NCBI GenBank assembly: GCA_018398765.1 | Contig: JAHBMJ010004535.1 | Coordinates: 43,015-75,342, forward strand | Length of the DNA: 32,328 nt | Source of the DNA: Chromera velia | Taxonomy: Eukaryota > Sar > Chromeraceae | Direction: 5' to 3' | In this document: positions 18,071-27,695 of the stretch, piece by piece | Position numbering within the stretch: position 1 is the stretch's first letter | Layout: each line of letters opens with the position of its first letter | Position numbers and translations under genes: made by a program | Notes under the pieces: model-generated | The model's database searches: none | What the model was told of the DNA's origin: nothing | The model's input: only the letters and a program-made list of their open reading frames with translations

Positions 18071-19000
18071 ATGGACCTGGTAGGAAATCCCCAGGCCCAG
18101 GCTGCACTCCAAAAACGGTTTGAGCAGCTTTTAAACCAAGTGCAGCAGCTGTCGGTGATTGCGGAACACCAACAGCAGGAAATTGCTGAGTTAAAAGCTT
18201 AGTTAGGACAACAGAGTTCTCTTGCTCAGTCCTCCTTCTAGAGCCATTCTGGCAATGTTTTGCATCCCTCTCCGCCTCCCAGCATGAAGCTAGGCATGAA
18301 GCCTAAGAAGCTTGAAACCTTTTTGGAGAAGGCCAAGGATATGAACACTTGGATTGCCTTGTAGCAGAACCTGTACCATATCATGAAGACTCCTCCAGAG
18401 GAGCAGGCCCCCATCACAGTAACCTATCTCTCGCCAACCCTCCAAGTGAAGCTGGCAGAGGAGGCCAGGGCAGAAGGAATCCCCATCACGTCGTTAGAGG
18501 GACTGAAAGAGGCACTGTACCACAGCTTCCCTGACCCTAACGTCCAAGAAACCCTCCGATCCAAGATCAGACAGATCTGTGCGAAGAAGGGGGTGTGGGA
18601 CTAGGGTGACACTGTGGGATTACACGGACGAGTTCAGGGGGATCGCGAGCCAGTTGACGGACGTGACTCAAACGGATTTGATGTACGACTACAAGGCAGG
18701 TCTCCCTCAAGCGGTGTCCGATGAGATCGGACGGGTTCACCCCAAACCAGACACATTGCCGAAGCTGATCATAAAAGCACTAAAAGCAGAGAAGAGAGTT
18801 ACGGGGAGGAATAGAAGAAACTATTAGAACCATGGATAGTCAAATAGGGGGCAAAAGAAGAACGGAGAACCAGTCTCCATGGACCTGAGGGCTCTCTCTC
18901 GAGCCGAGAAGCAGCAGCTGAGAAGAGAAGGCTATTGTTACTTATACAGAGAGAGGGGGCACATTTAGTCCGAGTCTGTCCGACTGCCCAGGCCTCCGCA
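18071..19000 (+). pseudogene. Ty3/gypsy Gag relic
   Basis: One frame from ATG 18071 reads a coiled-coil start (FEQLLNQVQQLSVIAEHQ) and then a retrotransposon Gag core (YHSFPDPNVQETLRSKI). It is interrupted by TAG at 18200, 18239 and 18362. A frameshift near a G run (about 18590) moves on to LWDYTDEFRGIASQL and LPQAVSDEIGRVHPK, typical of Gag helices. Near 18930-18985 there is a zinc-knuckle remnant with the second Cys changed to Tyr (CYLYRERG) and a further one-base shift before its last Cys. It is older and more damaged than the chromovirus at 21214. No LTRs were found. Confidence 0.65.
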
Positions 19001-19416
19001 GTAGCCAGCCCAATGGCGGCAGGAGGAATGATTGGAGAAGGGGTGACCCGGTGGAGAGAAACAAATGATTCAGAACTAACAGTATGGGGTCCCTCTGCCC
19101 CGGGGTAACCAAAGGAGTCAGCAGCAGTAGCAGTATCCTCCTCGCAGGCAGTGGGGGAGGTACGACCAACGATAGAACGGGTAGGGGCGACGCCAGCCTC
19201 CCTACGGTCAGGGCTGAAATTCGGGGCAGCGGCCTCTGTAGAGACGGCCAGGTGTACGTCCTACCAAAGAAAAGACACTTTGGAGAACTGCCCAAGGAAA
19301 GACACATAAACAAAGAACAAGGATAAGTAGAACTTTTGCCTCTTACGACGGCCCCATGTGTCCTTTCTCTCCTCACACGAGCACCCATATTTCTTTTTAG
19401 CCCCTTTCTTACCTCT

Positions 19417-19810
19417 CTCTCGATGGCTCCACCTCTTGTGTCTCCCCCCACACTAGACGCCGGATCCAAAAGCTTGGTGTGTATGACAAGGAGAGTCTTT
19501 TCTATATTTTTTTCTTCTACAACACAATCACAGTCTTTCTTTCTTTGTTCTGTACCCAGGCTTAGTCCTACCATTCCCCTCTGTGGTGGGTGTAGTTTGT
19601 ACCACGAGTAACGTTTACGCTATCGCTTTCTATCAAACGGCACCTACATTTAAATTTATTGTCTGGATTTGCTATTTGTGGGCGCAGGTTCTCTCCCGTG
19701 TCCGCCTGGAAGACTCTGCTCTGGGTGTCTATTCTCACAGATTCCCCAATTTGGATGGCTTGGGGACGGCATCACCTGCTTCTGTATCAATCTCGGGAGG
19801 TGCACCAGAA
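19417..19810 (+). pseudogene. Ty3/gypsy protease relic
   Basis: Downstream of the Gag relic, LDGSTSCVSP...IQKLGV (about 19419-19480) resembles the retropepsin active-site region (DSGAs.nFvsp...kLG), with the Gly and Ser exchanged. In another frame at about 19720-19800, ILTDSPIWMAWGRHHLLL resembles the protease C-terminal LG..WL....P.i.W motif. Both are separated by frameshifts and stops. Confidence 0.4.
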
Positions 19811-20740
19811 GGGGAAAATTCCTTTTCAGAAGCAGAGGAGCAGGGGGAGAGTGGAAGCAAAAGGGGGGCTCTGTGGCTGGCAGGAGGCGCAAACAACTGT
19901 AGAGCGTGTCTCTTTCATGAGTTTGGTCTCTCTGACGAAACACTCGCACAGACAACGAAAAAGGTTCTTCAAGACTACGAGGCTAACCTCGACCTCCACC
20001 CTGAGCACCCTGAGATAGAGACAGACGAAGAGAGGGACCCTTTAGAGGTCTCTTCAAATCTGTCTGTCACTTCTTCCCCGTCTCCATATGATTCATTGGG
20101 TCGATCTGAGACAGTAGCATCATGCCCCCCCAAGAAAATCGATGAGGTTTTAAGCTTGGAGGGCCTCCTTTGCTACCCCCGCAGTCTGTCGGGGGTGCTT
20201 TACCCTCTGCCCCCATCTGTGATGGGAGAGCGTTTCCCTGTTGTAGACATAAACAAGATGAGTGGGTTCATTGAGGCTTCTCTCTCAGATGGTAATGGGC
20301 TGCCAGGCACCGATCAGGGCGGGAGGAAGAAAACGCTTCTTATGGAGGCTCTTGCCGGTCTGACAGCCATAGAGGCAGAAGGATTTCAGACTTTGAAGAG
20401 ACTGGGTCTCTTCCCCCTCCCCTTTTGCATACGTACGTCAGGTAAAGTGGGGAAGAATGAAGTGTGGCGGCGACTGAGGCAGTCAGCCATTGCTCATGCC
20501 ATAGATTTGGGGGTCTTTGAGATGTTAAGCAAGAAGAAGGAAGAGGAAGCGTCCTCAAAAGACCCTTTTTAGAAGCCAGCGACGTATGGAGAACTGAAAG
20601 TTAAGGGCGACTATGGAGCAGAACCTGCGTTTGGAGTCACCCAGTTCGGCTTCAAAGCTCTAAAACTCGAGGATCAAGCCCTAAGCTTCTTGAATCTGGC
20701 GGAAAAAGACCTCCTCGTCCAGATAAACAAACCAAAATAA
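19583..20740 (+). CDS. Long ORF of unknown function with an in-frame TAG
   Basis: An open frame runs to a TAG at 20570-20572. The same frame then continues 55 sensible codons (KPATYGELKVKGDYG..., FGFKALKLEDQALSFLNL) to TAA at 20738. The N-terminal third overlaps protease relic sequence in another frame, so the true coding part may begin near 19790 or at a splice acceptor such as TGGGCGCAG (about 19686). The C-terminal half looks folded and helical (ALAGLTAIEAEGFQTLKRL, WRRLRQSAIAHAIDLGVFEM). I recognise no domain. It could be the end of a host gene captured next to the retroelement, or an unusual element-encoded ORF. The TAG fits a decayed Gln codon or readthrough. Confidence 0.4.
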
Positions 20741-21093
20741 GACACCGCATTTTTTAGCCAATGGGCGGTTGATTCTAGGGTTGACTGACCAATATCGGAC
20801 ATGTTCCGTAACTTCCATTATTTCCATCAAATATATATCTAGAAATAGTAAACAATGTCATGTACTAAATATAGCTTAACTCTCACTTTTAACTTCATAT
20901 GTAGATTGAGTAAAATTTTACTGTGTTAATTTATAAAAGTCTATATACCAAATCAAATAAAATAAAATCTTTATAAAAGTAGTTATGAAAGCTGCATGCT
21001 TAGTCACTGCATACAAACATAAATACTAAGCTATATAAACATTGAAACACAGTTTTCTAGGTATGGAATCTGTATGCTATATGTTTTAGGTCT
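20741..21093. other. AT-rich spacer, no gene seen
   Basis: AT-rich sequence between the unknown ORF and the hAT-like MITE. No ORF above background. Confidence 0.5.
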
Positions 21094-21213
21094 TCATTTA
21101 TCTAGGCGACGCACAGTGGTAAAAAAAAAAAAAAAGAAGAGACGTTGGCAGATTTTTTCTTTTTGCTCCTCCTCAATTACTAGCTCAATTAAAGGCCGTT
21201 CTGAACCATAAAA

Positions 21214-21520
21214 TGTGAGGGGCATTCCGCCTAATAAGAAGACTGAGTAATAAAGGGTTGGCAAGCGTCAGGCAGATGTGGGCCGGATGGGGGACCCGGG
21301 CCACAAAGCGTGCATGGGTATATCACGAGGCCGCGCATCGTGAAGTCAGGCATGCTTTCATTAAGTGATTTTGGTGAAGTGCATGCTTGACGTGTCTGCT
21401 TGACGTCATTACTAAGAATGCTCGAGATTGACATTAACTGCTAGACTAAACTAACCAATATCTGTCAGACTTTAACCACCTGTATCTGATAGTACTAAGA
21501 CTTTAGTAAAACAGCTTACA
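21214..21520 (+). repeat. 5' LTR of the chromovirus
   Basis: 307 bp with TG...CA termini, the same length as the 3' copy. Of 18 differences from it, 17 are transitions. AATAAA occurs within it (about 21249) and could serve as a poly(A) signal. Confidence 0.95.
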
Positions 21521-21522
21521 TC

Positions 21523-21540
21523 TGGTAGTTCAGAGCCTCG
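21523..21540 (+). other. Primer-binding site of the chromovirus
   Basis: TGGTAGTTCAGAGCC starts two bases after the LTR. It shares TGGTAG and CAGAG with initiator tRNA-Met primer sites but has two extra T. The tRNA identity is uncertain. Confidence 0.45.
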
Positions 21541-21621
21541 TTCCACCCTCAGTTGGGGGAGAACGCTCTTGTTGAATTCAGTGTACTCAGATTGGTTCAG
21601 TCTACCAACTGTTGACTCCAT

Positions 21622-23709
21622 ATGTCGATGAAAGGTATGACAGAGGATGTACTGGCTCCGGGGATTCTGCAGATCGTTGGGGCCATTGAAGGATTGTCTC
21701 AGCGGATTGATTCTATGCAGGCGATGCAAAACCTGCATGGAGAAACTCTGCAATTACTTGTTTCTCAAGCCCCTCAGGAATCTGTTCAGGCAACGGTGAC
21801 ATCACCTGCTATTGTGCTAGCCCAAAGTACAACTGCATCCTCGTCGTACTACATGAAGCTGTGCGAGGCCTCTGCTCTGTTTTCTGGAGTGAGGGCCAAG
21901 CTGACCAGGTGGTTGAAAGATGTAGAAGACTTCTACAAACTTAAGAAAGTGTTAGACCTGGACAAGGTACTGGTGGCAAAGAACAGAATATCCCAGGACC
22001 TCAAGGAATGGTTTGACCTCTATGAGGTTGAGAACGGAGCATTCCAGAACTGGAAGTCGTTGAAGGCTGCCCTTATTGAGCACTATTCAGACACACTGGC
22101 CAGACAGAAGGCCAGAAAGGACCTGAAGAAGTGCCGATGCACTAGAGCTGGGATCGATGACTACAACAAGCGATTCAAGCCACTTGTCACAAAATTGAAG
22201 GGCCGGTTGATCAAGGAAGACATCGTTGAAGACTACATCTCTGGTTTGCCAGCAGATGTCCGCCTTGAAACAAACAAAGCACATCCGGTCAACTTGGTTA
22301 TCGCCATGAAGACGGCAAGCGAGCTTGAGGTCTTTCTCTCTGGTGGAGAAGGACTGCGAGGCGGGACACGGGACTTCCAAAGGCCGAGTGCCTTCAAGAG
22401 TGATGGGGAGAGTGCCCAACGCAACTCTCTACTGGGACAAGAGGAAAGGCCCGTCCCCATGGACCTGTGTAGGGTCCATCAACTCCCACCACCACTCACA
22501 CCAGCAGAGAGGTCTCTCTGCATTGCAGAGGGAAGGTGTTTCAGATGCTGCCTTGCAGGGCATACTGCTAGGCAGTGTCCAGGTCCCTTCTCTGGACTCG
22601 GCGGAAACTTCTCTGGAATGCGGAGACTCACTGGTGGAGGGAACCCTCGGGACTTGCAGGACTATGGGAGATTCCGTGGAGACTTCAGGCAGGGGGGATG
22701 GGGGCAGGGCAGAGGCGGATACCAAGGAAATCGCAGAGGGTTTGGAGCTCCATTCCCAACCACCCAAGCATGGCCACCTCTGGGCCAGTCACAGTGGAGA
22801 GGGGGATGCAGAGACGGTGGTCCCAGAGGGAGAGGAAGAGGTGGAAGGAAGCCGGCAGGTAGGGGAGTTCGAACGATCTACGGAGGTTTCGAGACGGATG
22901 AGGTGATAGGAGCAGAGGGACTCGAAACTTGTGGTCAGTGCCCCGAGATGGGAGGAAGCCCTGAAAATAAAGATGTGCCAATAGAAATGAAGGAGGAGGA
23001 AAATGAAATAGGGGTCCGTCTGGGGTTGTTTGTGTTTTCAGGTCGAGTGACTGGTATACCTATCAGAGTTTTGGTTGATTCGGGTACAGATGATATTTAT
23101 CTTGACCGTCGTTTTGCTCATATCCACCATCTCCATGTGTGCAGATTGAGACGACCCGTCAATTTGCACAGTGCCCTCAAGTCCTCGAAGACTCGGTCGG
23201 TCTGTGAGTGTGTACCCACAGTGCTGATCAATATTCAGGGGTATCAAGAGACAGTGGGTGCAATGTTGGCCAACCTGGATGAGTATGATTTGATCTTGGG
23301 GACAAAGTGGGGTCGTGCCTATGAGCCTGAACTGCAGTGGTCGTCTCAAAGTCTGCGTTTTTGGTTCAGAAGGAAATTGATTTATTGGGTTCCAGATGTG
23401 GAGTTGGAGGAAGAGGACAAGGAACAAACATTCAGCACTCCTCCTCTTCTCTTTTCTATGCAGGCAAAGCGGGCGATCCGGAAAGGAGCTGTCTGCCATC
23501 TAGTCAGACTGCAGACAGAAATCCCTTTCGGTAAGTCCACTGGGGTTGCCTGCAGGGTTCAGGGATTGCATGAAGTCAGTGAGGACGGGGGGAGAAAGAA
23601 TGCTGGGGAGAATGGAAAGGGACTTAGGGGTAGTAAGGCAATGAATGATAATTTTCTCTCTTCTCTTCCTTCTGATCATCCTGTTCTCTCTTCACCTGAA
23701 TTAAACTGA
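21622..23709 (+). CDS. gag-pro: Chromovirus Gag-protease polyprotein
   Basis: 695 codons from ATG 21622, uninterrupted. An N-terminal coiled coil is followed by the Gag capsid-like region (about residues 75-235, e.g. RWLKDVEDFYKLKKV). A CCHC zinc knuckle, CFRCCLAGHTARQC, lies at about 306-319. A Gly/Arg-rich RGG-like linker (about 335-420) probably binds RNA. The aspartic protease has active site LVDSGTD (Asp at about 486) and the C-terminal motif ILGTKWGRAYEPELQW. Gag packages the RNA and the protease matures the polyprotein. The frame ends with TGA at 23707-23709, where the pol frame opens in the +1 phase, so Pol expression needs a frameshift or has been lost by an indel. Confidence 0.9.
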   Translation: MSMKGMTEDVLAPGILQIVGAIEGLSQRIDSMQAMQNLHGETLQLLVSQAPQESVQATVTSPAIVLAQSTTASSSYYMKLCEASALFSGVRAKLTRWLKDVEDFYKLKKVLDLDKVLVAKNRISQDLKEWFDLYEVENGAFQNWKSLKAALIEHYSDTLARQKARKDLKKCRCTRAGIDDYNKRFKPLVTKLKGRLIKEDIVEDYISGLPADVRLETNKAHPVNLVIAMKTASELEVFLSGGEGLRGGTRDFQRPSAFKSDGESAQRNSLLGQEERPVPMDLCRVHQLPPPLTPAERSLCIAEGRCFRCCLAGHTARQCPGPFSGLGGNFSGMRRLTGGGNPRDLQDYGRFRGDFRQGGWGQGRGGYQGNRRGFGAPFPTTQAWPPLGQSQWRGGCRDGGPRGRGRGGRKPAGRGVRTIYGGFETDEVIGAEGLETCGQCPEMGGSPENKDVPIEMKEEENEIGVRLGLFVFSGRVTGIPIRVLVDSGTDDIYLDRRFAHIHHLHVCRLRRPVNLHSALKSSKTRSVCECVPTVLINIQGYQETVGAMLANLDEYDLILGTKWGRAYEPELQWSSQSLRFWFRRKLIYWVPDVELEEEDKEQTFSTPPLLFSMQAKRAIRKGAVCHLVRLQTEIPFGKSTGVACRVQGLHEVSEDGGRKNAGENGKGLRGSKAMNDNFLSSLPSDHPVLSSPELN

Positions 23710-25228
23710 GGTTCATGAGTACCTGAAGAAATCGACTGTGCCGATCGACGTGAAAAGAATTATGGCAGACAATGCATCTCTCTTTCCTGATTCCTTGACA
23801 GGGTTGCCGCTGTCCAGGGGGGAAGGACTTGACTTCAAGATAGATCTCAAACCAGGACACCTGCTTCCAGCTCGCCCACCCTATCGTCTCTCTTTAGGTG
23901 AGCTAGATAAATTGAGGAAGCAAGTTGATACATATTTGAAGCAAAGATTCATTCGACCGTCTTGTTTTCCTTTTGTAGCACCAGTTTTGTTTATGACAAA
24001 GAAGGATAGGACAATGAGGATGTGTTGTGACTATACGGGATTAAATAGAATCACAATGAAGGACAAGCATCCATTGCCTCATCCTCAAGATTTGATCGAT
24101 AGGCTGTATGGGGCAAAATTTTTCATGGCTCTTGATCTTCGGCAGTACTACCATCAGATGAGAATGAGAGAGAAAGACGTGCCCAAAACAGCCTTTACGA
24201 CGAGGTATGGGAATTATGAATGGCTGGTGGTCTCTTTTGGATTAACGAATGCCCCCCCGGCAGCCATACAATTGATTCAGTATGTGTTGAGGGAGTGTCT
24301 TGATCGGTATGTATCTGTATTTTTGGATAATATTCTAATTTATTCAAAGACGAGAGAGGAATATGAACGGCATGTCTCTCGTGTTCTTTTTCTCCTCAGA
24401 CAGGCAAATCTGTTTGCAAAGCTGTCGAAGTGTCAATTTTTTCAAAGAGAAGTGACATTCTTGGGGCTGAGGATCTCAGAGAAAGGAGTGAGGCCAGAGA
24501 CAAAGAAAACAGAAGAGATAGAAAACTGGCCAGTGCCCAAAAATGTGAGTAAGTTGCATTCTTTTCTTGGTTTGGCTTCTTGGGTGAGACGTTTTATGTT
24601 TGAATTCAGTAAGAAAGCTGCGCTTTTTTATCGCTTGCTGAAAAAGACGGTGAAGTTTGAGTGGAAAGAAGAGCAGCAGGCGAGTTTTGAGGCAGTTAAA
24701 GAAGCAGTCAAGCAGGTGACTGAATTGTATATTCTTGATCCTACTCGTCCATTCGAAATTTTTGCTTATGCATGTGAAAAGACTGCGACTGTTGCTACTG
24801 TGCTCATGCAGAAGGATCCACATGTCGGGATCCTTCGGCCGTGTGCATTTGCTTCGAGAACAATGAGCCCAGCAGAGAAGAACTACCATATTAGAGACAA
24901 GGAGTTCCTCACTTGTGTGTTCGTAGTCAAGATCTGGTGTCTGTACGTTTCGTGCATAACCCAGGTATGGAGTGATCATGAAAGTTTGAAAACAGTCACG
25001 TTGACCGCCAATCGAATGCAAATGTCTCTTCACATGCGTCGTTGGGTTTTGTTGTTGGACCAGATAGGTATCATGCCTCAATACGTGCCTGGAAGTAAGA
25101 ATCGGGTGGCAGATGCATTGAGTAGAAAGCCTGTGAGAACTAAGCAAAAGCAGGGAGCGGAAGAAAAGACTGAAAAGAGAAAAGAAGAAGAAAAGGAAGC
25201 GAAGGACTGTTGGCAGGCATTGAGATGA
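23705..25228 (+). CDS. pol: Chromovirus reverse transcriptase-RNase H
   Basis: The frame opens after TAA 23702-23704 and reads EVHEYLKKS before the RT fold. Recognisable motifs: PYRLSLGELDKLRKQ, FMALDLRQYYHQMRM (first catalytic Asp, codon 24134), SFGLTNAPPAAIQLI, and the catalytic box YVSVFLDNILIYSK at 24311-24346. The canonical box ends in DD; here the second Asp codon is AAT (24329-24331), so polymerase activity should be lost. In RNase H the usual TDAS motif reads AYAC in PFEIFAYACEK, removing its first Asp; the Glu (RDKEFL) and later Asp (SDHESLK) remain. The tail VADALSRK is typical. The frame stops at 25226 and integrase follows in another frame. Confidence 0.9.
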   Translation, partial: TEVHEYLKKSTVPIDVKRIMADNASLFPDSLTGLPLSRGEGLDFKIDLKPGHLLPARPPYRLSLGELDKLRKQVDTYLKQRFIRPSCFPFVAPVLFMTKKDRTMRMCCDYTGLNRITMKDKHPLPHPQDLIDRLYGAKFFMALDLRQYYHQMRMREKDVPKTAFTTRYGNYEWLVVSFGLTNAPPAAIQLIQYVLRECLDRYVSVFLDNILIYSKTREEYERHVSRVLFLLRQANLFAKLSKCQFFQREVTFLGLRISEKGVRPETKKTEEIENWPVPKNVSKLHSFLGLASWVRRFMFEFSKKAALFYRLLKKTVKFEWKEEQQASFEAVKEAVKQVTELYILDPTRPFEIFAYACEKTATVATVLMQKDPHVGILRPCAFASRTMSPAEKNYHIRDKEFLTCVFVVKIWCLYVSCITQVWSDHESLKTVTLTANRMQMSLHMRRWVLLLDQIGIMPQYVPGSKNRVADALSRKPVRTKQKQGAEEKTEKRKEEEKEAKDCWQALR

Positions 25229-26694
25229 GAGTGGATATGAATGAAGAGTTCTTCAAGGAAGTGAAAGGAGGATACAAAAAAGAAAGATTCTTTCAGGAGC
25301 TCATCGAAGTATTAAAACATCCAGAGGTGCCTGTGCTTCGACACTTGAGAATAAGAATTCAACCATTCACTCTCGTTGATGGCTTTCTTTATTTTAAAGA
25401 CAGATTGGCCATTCCGACTGATATTCTACAGAAGCAGATGATTTCCGAGCATCATGACACGGTGGTCGGAGGACATCTGGGGCCAGAAAAGACATTTCTC
25501 AAGCTGAACAGTAAATTCTACTGGCCCAACATATATTCATCAGTCAAGAAGCATGTGGCTCGGTGTGATGCCTGTCAGAGAGCAAAACATTCCACCCAGA
25601 AAAGACCTGGTCTGCTCAATCCTTTGCCTATCCCTGAGTGTTCGTATGAATCTCTTTCTCTCGACTTCCTGTTTGGTCTGCCAAGAACGCTGTACTGGGG
25701 AAGAATTGTGGATAGAATTCTCTCTGTTGTTGATCGTTTGTCAAAGGATATATTTTTCATCCCGGTGTGGGAAGAGGTCACGGGAGAAGAGACAGTATCG
25801 ATTGTATTCAAGAGAGTGGTGTGCTTGGTCGGTATGTTTCGTTCTCTTCTCTCTGATCGCGATCTTTGCTTCATCTCTGTATTTTGGCAAGAATTGCAAA
25901 GACTCTGGAAATTAAAAATGAAGATGAGCTCTTTTAGACATCCGTAGACAGACGAACAGACAGAGAGAGACAACAAAACAATCAGGGAGATGTTGAAGTG
26001 TTTTGTGATGGACCATCAGGAAGACTGGGCCGAGGCTTTGCCGGTATGTCAATTTGCATATAGAGACAGTATGCATCCAGTGACAGGTCTCTCACCATTT
26101 AGATTTGTGCATAGCTTTGATTCAATCTGACTGCCTGCAGTGCCTGTTCGGGGAAGTTTGTTGTCTCCGGTAGCAGCTGATTTCGCTGCACGACACAGGG
26201 CAGAGATGGCACAAGCGAAGGAGTGCCTGGAGCAAGCAAGGGAGACGGCAGCTCACTATTATGATCATCATCATAGAGAACTGGAATTGGGTCCAAGAGA
26301 TTGGGTGTTGGTGCATAGAGAATTTTTCGAACAAGAAAGAAGGCTGGAGGGAGTAAAGAGGAAGCTTGAGCCTGTGTGGTTTGGTCCTTTTGAGATAGAG
26401 AAGGCAATCACACGGAGAGCATATGAGTTGATCTTCCCGGCAGGAGTTCACATTCATTCTGTAGTGATTGTGAATTATCTGAAGAAGTATGTGAGAGAGC
26501 CGGGTGACCCTTCACCTACAGTTAGACTTCCGAGGTTCGAGGGCCCTGAGTACGAGATAGATAGAATTTTGGACAGCAAGAAAATTTTAGGGAAGCAGCA
26601 TTATTTAGTCAAATGGAAAGGGTTTGGAGTGAAGGATGCTTCGTGGGAGCCAGCGAAGAATCTTGAGAGAGCAAAAGAAAGGAAAGAAAAATGA
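25210..26694 (+). pseudogene. int: Chromovirus integrase with chromodomain, broken
   Basis: The reading frame is shifted relative to RT. Zinc-binding HHCC: HHDTVVGGHLG...CDACQRAK (about 25450-25585). The core keeps the Asp in LSLDFLFG and the Asp in LLSDRDLCF. A TAG at 25945-25947 replaces the residue after RHP in the usual HPQTDGQTE motif and cuts off the catalytic Glu (TDEQTER). A TGA at 26128-26130 is a second lesion. The same frame continues with the GPF module (VWFGPFEIEKAI) and a C-terminal chromodomain: EYEIDRILDSKK, YLVKWKGFG and SWEP retain the aromatic cage-type residues that bind methylated histone H3. The terminal TGA is at 26692. The chromodomain would have targeted insertion to heterochromatin. 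Confidence 0.9.
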
Positions 26695-26897
26695 CAGACG
26701 AGCAGTATGAGGGAGAAAAGGCATAGGGTGAGAGACAATGTATAATAATGACTCGATCGCTCGAGGGCATGCTAGATAGGCGCTTAATGAGAAGATAGAT
26801 AGGCATGAGAATTGATTGTCCGATCGCTCGATGGATGCATGATTAATATATCAGTCTTCAGAGCCAAGCGTGGACGTTGGCTTGAAAGGTGGGCAAG

Positions 26898-27204
26898 TGT
26901 GAGGAGCATTCCGCCTAATAAGAAGACTGAGTAATAAAGGGCTGGCAAGCGTCAGGCAGATGTAGGCTAGACGGGGGACCCGGGCCACATAGCGTACATG
27001 GGTGTATCATGAGGCCGCGCATCGTGAAGTCGGGCATGCTTTCATTAAGTGATTTTGGTGAAGTGCATGCTTGACGTGTCTGCTTGACGTCATCACTAAG
27101 AATGCTCGAGATTGATATTAACTGCTAGACTAAACTAACCGATGTCTGTCAGACTTTAACCACTTGTATCTGATAGTACTAAGGCTTCAGTAAAACAGCT
27201 TACA
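26898..27204 (+). repeat. 3' LTR of the chromovirus
   Basis: 307 bp, TGTGAGG...AGCTTACA, preceded by the purine-rich tract GAAAGGTGGGCAAG and followed by TSD TAAAA (27205-27209). Confidence 0.95.
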
Positions 27205-27695
27205 TAAAACATAACTTGCATAAGGAATTCATAAGTGTTTTGCTTGTTTGAGCTTTGACAACCATCGTCAATAAAATAATAAAAAGAAAAAACAAAAGAA
27301 TAGACCTTTCCAGATTTTTTTTTTTTACTACTGCATGTGCGTCGCCTAGTCATTTATTTAATTAAGTGCTGCTAATTTTTTAAGTACTGCTGTAACTTCC
27401 GTGCTCAGAGTGTCATATTTTTTATCAGTTCGGCATGCCGCCAGTGTCCGCTACTGTTTTATCTAGTGTTTTATGCACGATCGACAAAAAAGTTTAGTTT
27501 TATCCTTATATATGCATGATTTCCTCGACCTAGAAATTTAGCTAGGCACGTCACAGCAAAAAAAAATAAAAAAAAAGTACCTGGAAAAACTATAGTTATC
27601 CATTTTTTTTAATATTTTTTTTTTCATGTCAGACGTGTAACACCTTACAACACTTGTGCAACACCCATGGAACACCTAAACAACAGTTGTTTTAG

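Larger units (their letters stand above)
21214..27204 (+). mobile_element. Chromovirus (Ty3/gypsy with chromodomain), 5,991 bp
   Basis: Two 307-bp LTRs begin TGTGAGG and end AGCTTACA, flanked by the perfect 5-bp target-site duplication TAAAA (21209-21213, 27205-27209). Inside, in order: PBS-like TGGTAGTTCAGAG (21523), Gag with CCHC knuckle, protease, RT, RNase H, integrase with GPF module, chromodomain, and a purine tract before the 3' LTR. RT before integrase plus a chromodomain places it among chromoviruses. LTRs differ at 18 of 307 positions (about 94% identity), so it is not a fresh insertion. Several coding lesions make it non-autonomous now. Confidence 0.95.
21102..27349. mobile_element. 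hAT-like MITE split by the chromovirus
   Basis: Inverted ends: 21102-21135 (CTAGGCGACGCACA, then GTGGT and an A run) and 27315-27349 (the complement, ...TGCGTCGCCTAG). They are flanked by identical 8-bp target-site duplications TCATTTAT at 21094-21101 and 27350-27357. With the chromovirus and its TSD removed, about 255 bp of non-coding element remains. The 8-bp duplication is what hAT-superfamily transposases generate. The CTAGG end is shared with two elements at 27542-29346. Confidence 0.8.

Noticed and set aside
22325-22906. 193-codon plus ORF inside the chromovirus gag
   Set aside because: Out-of-frame shadow of the Gly/Arg-rich linker of Gag.
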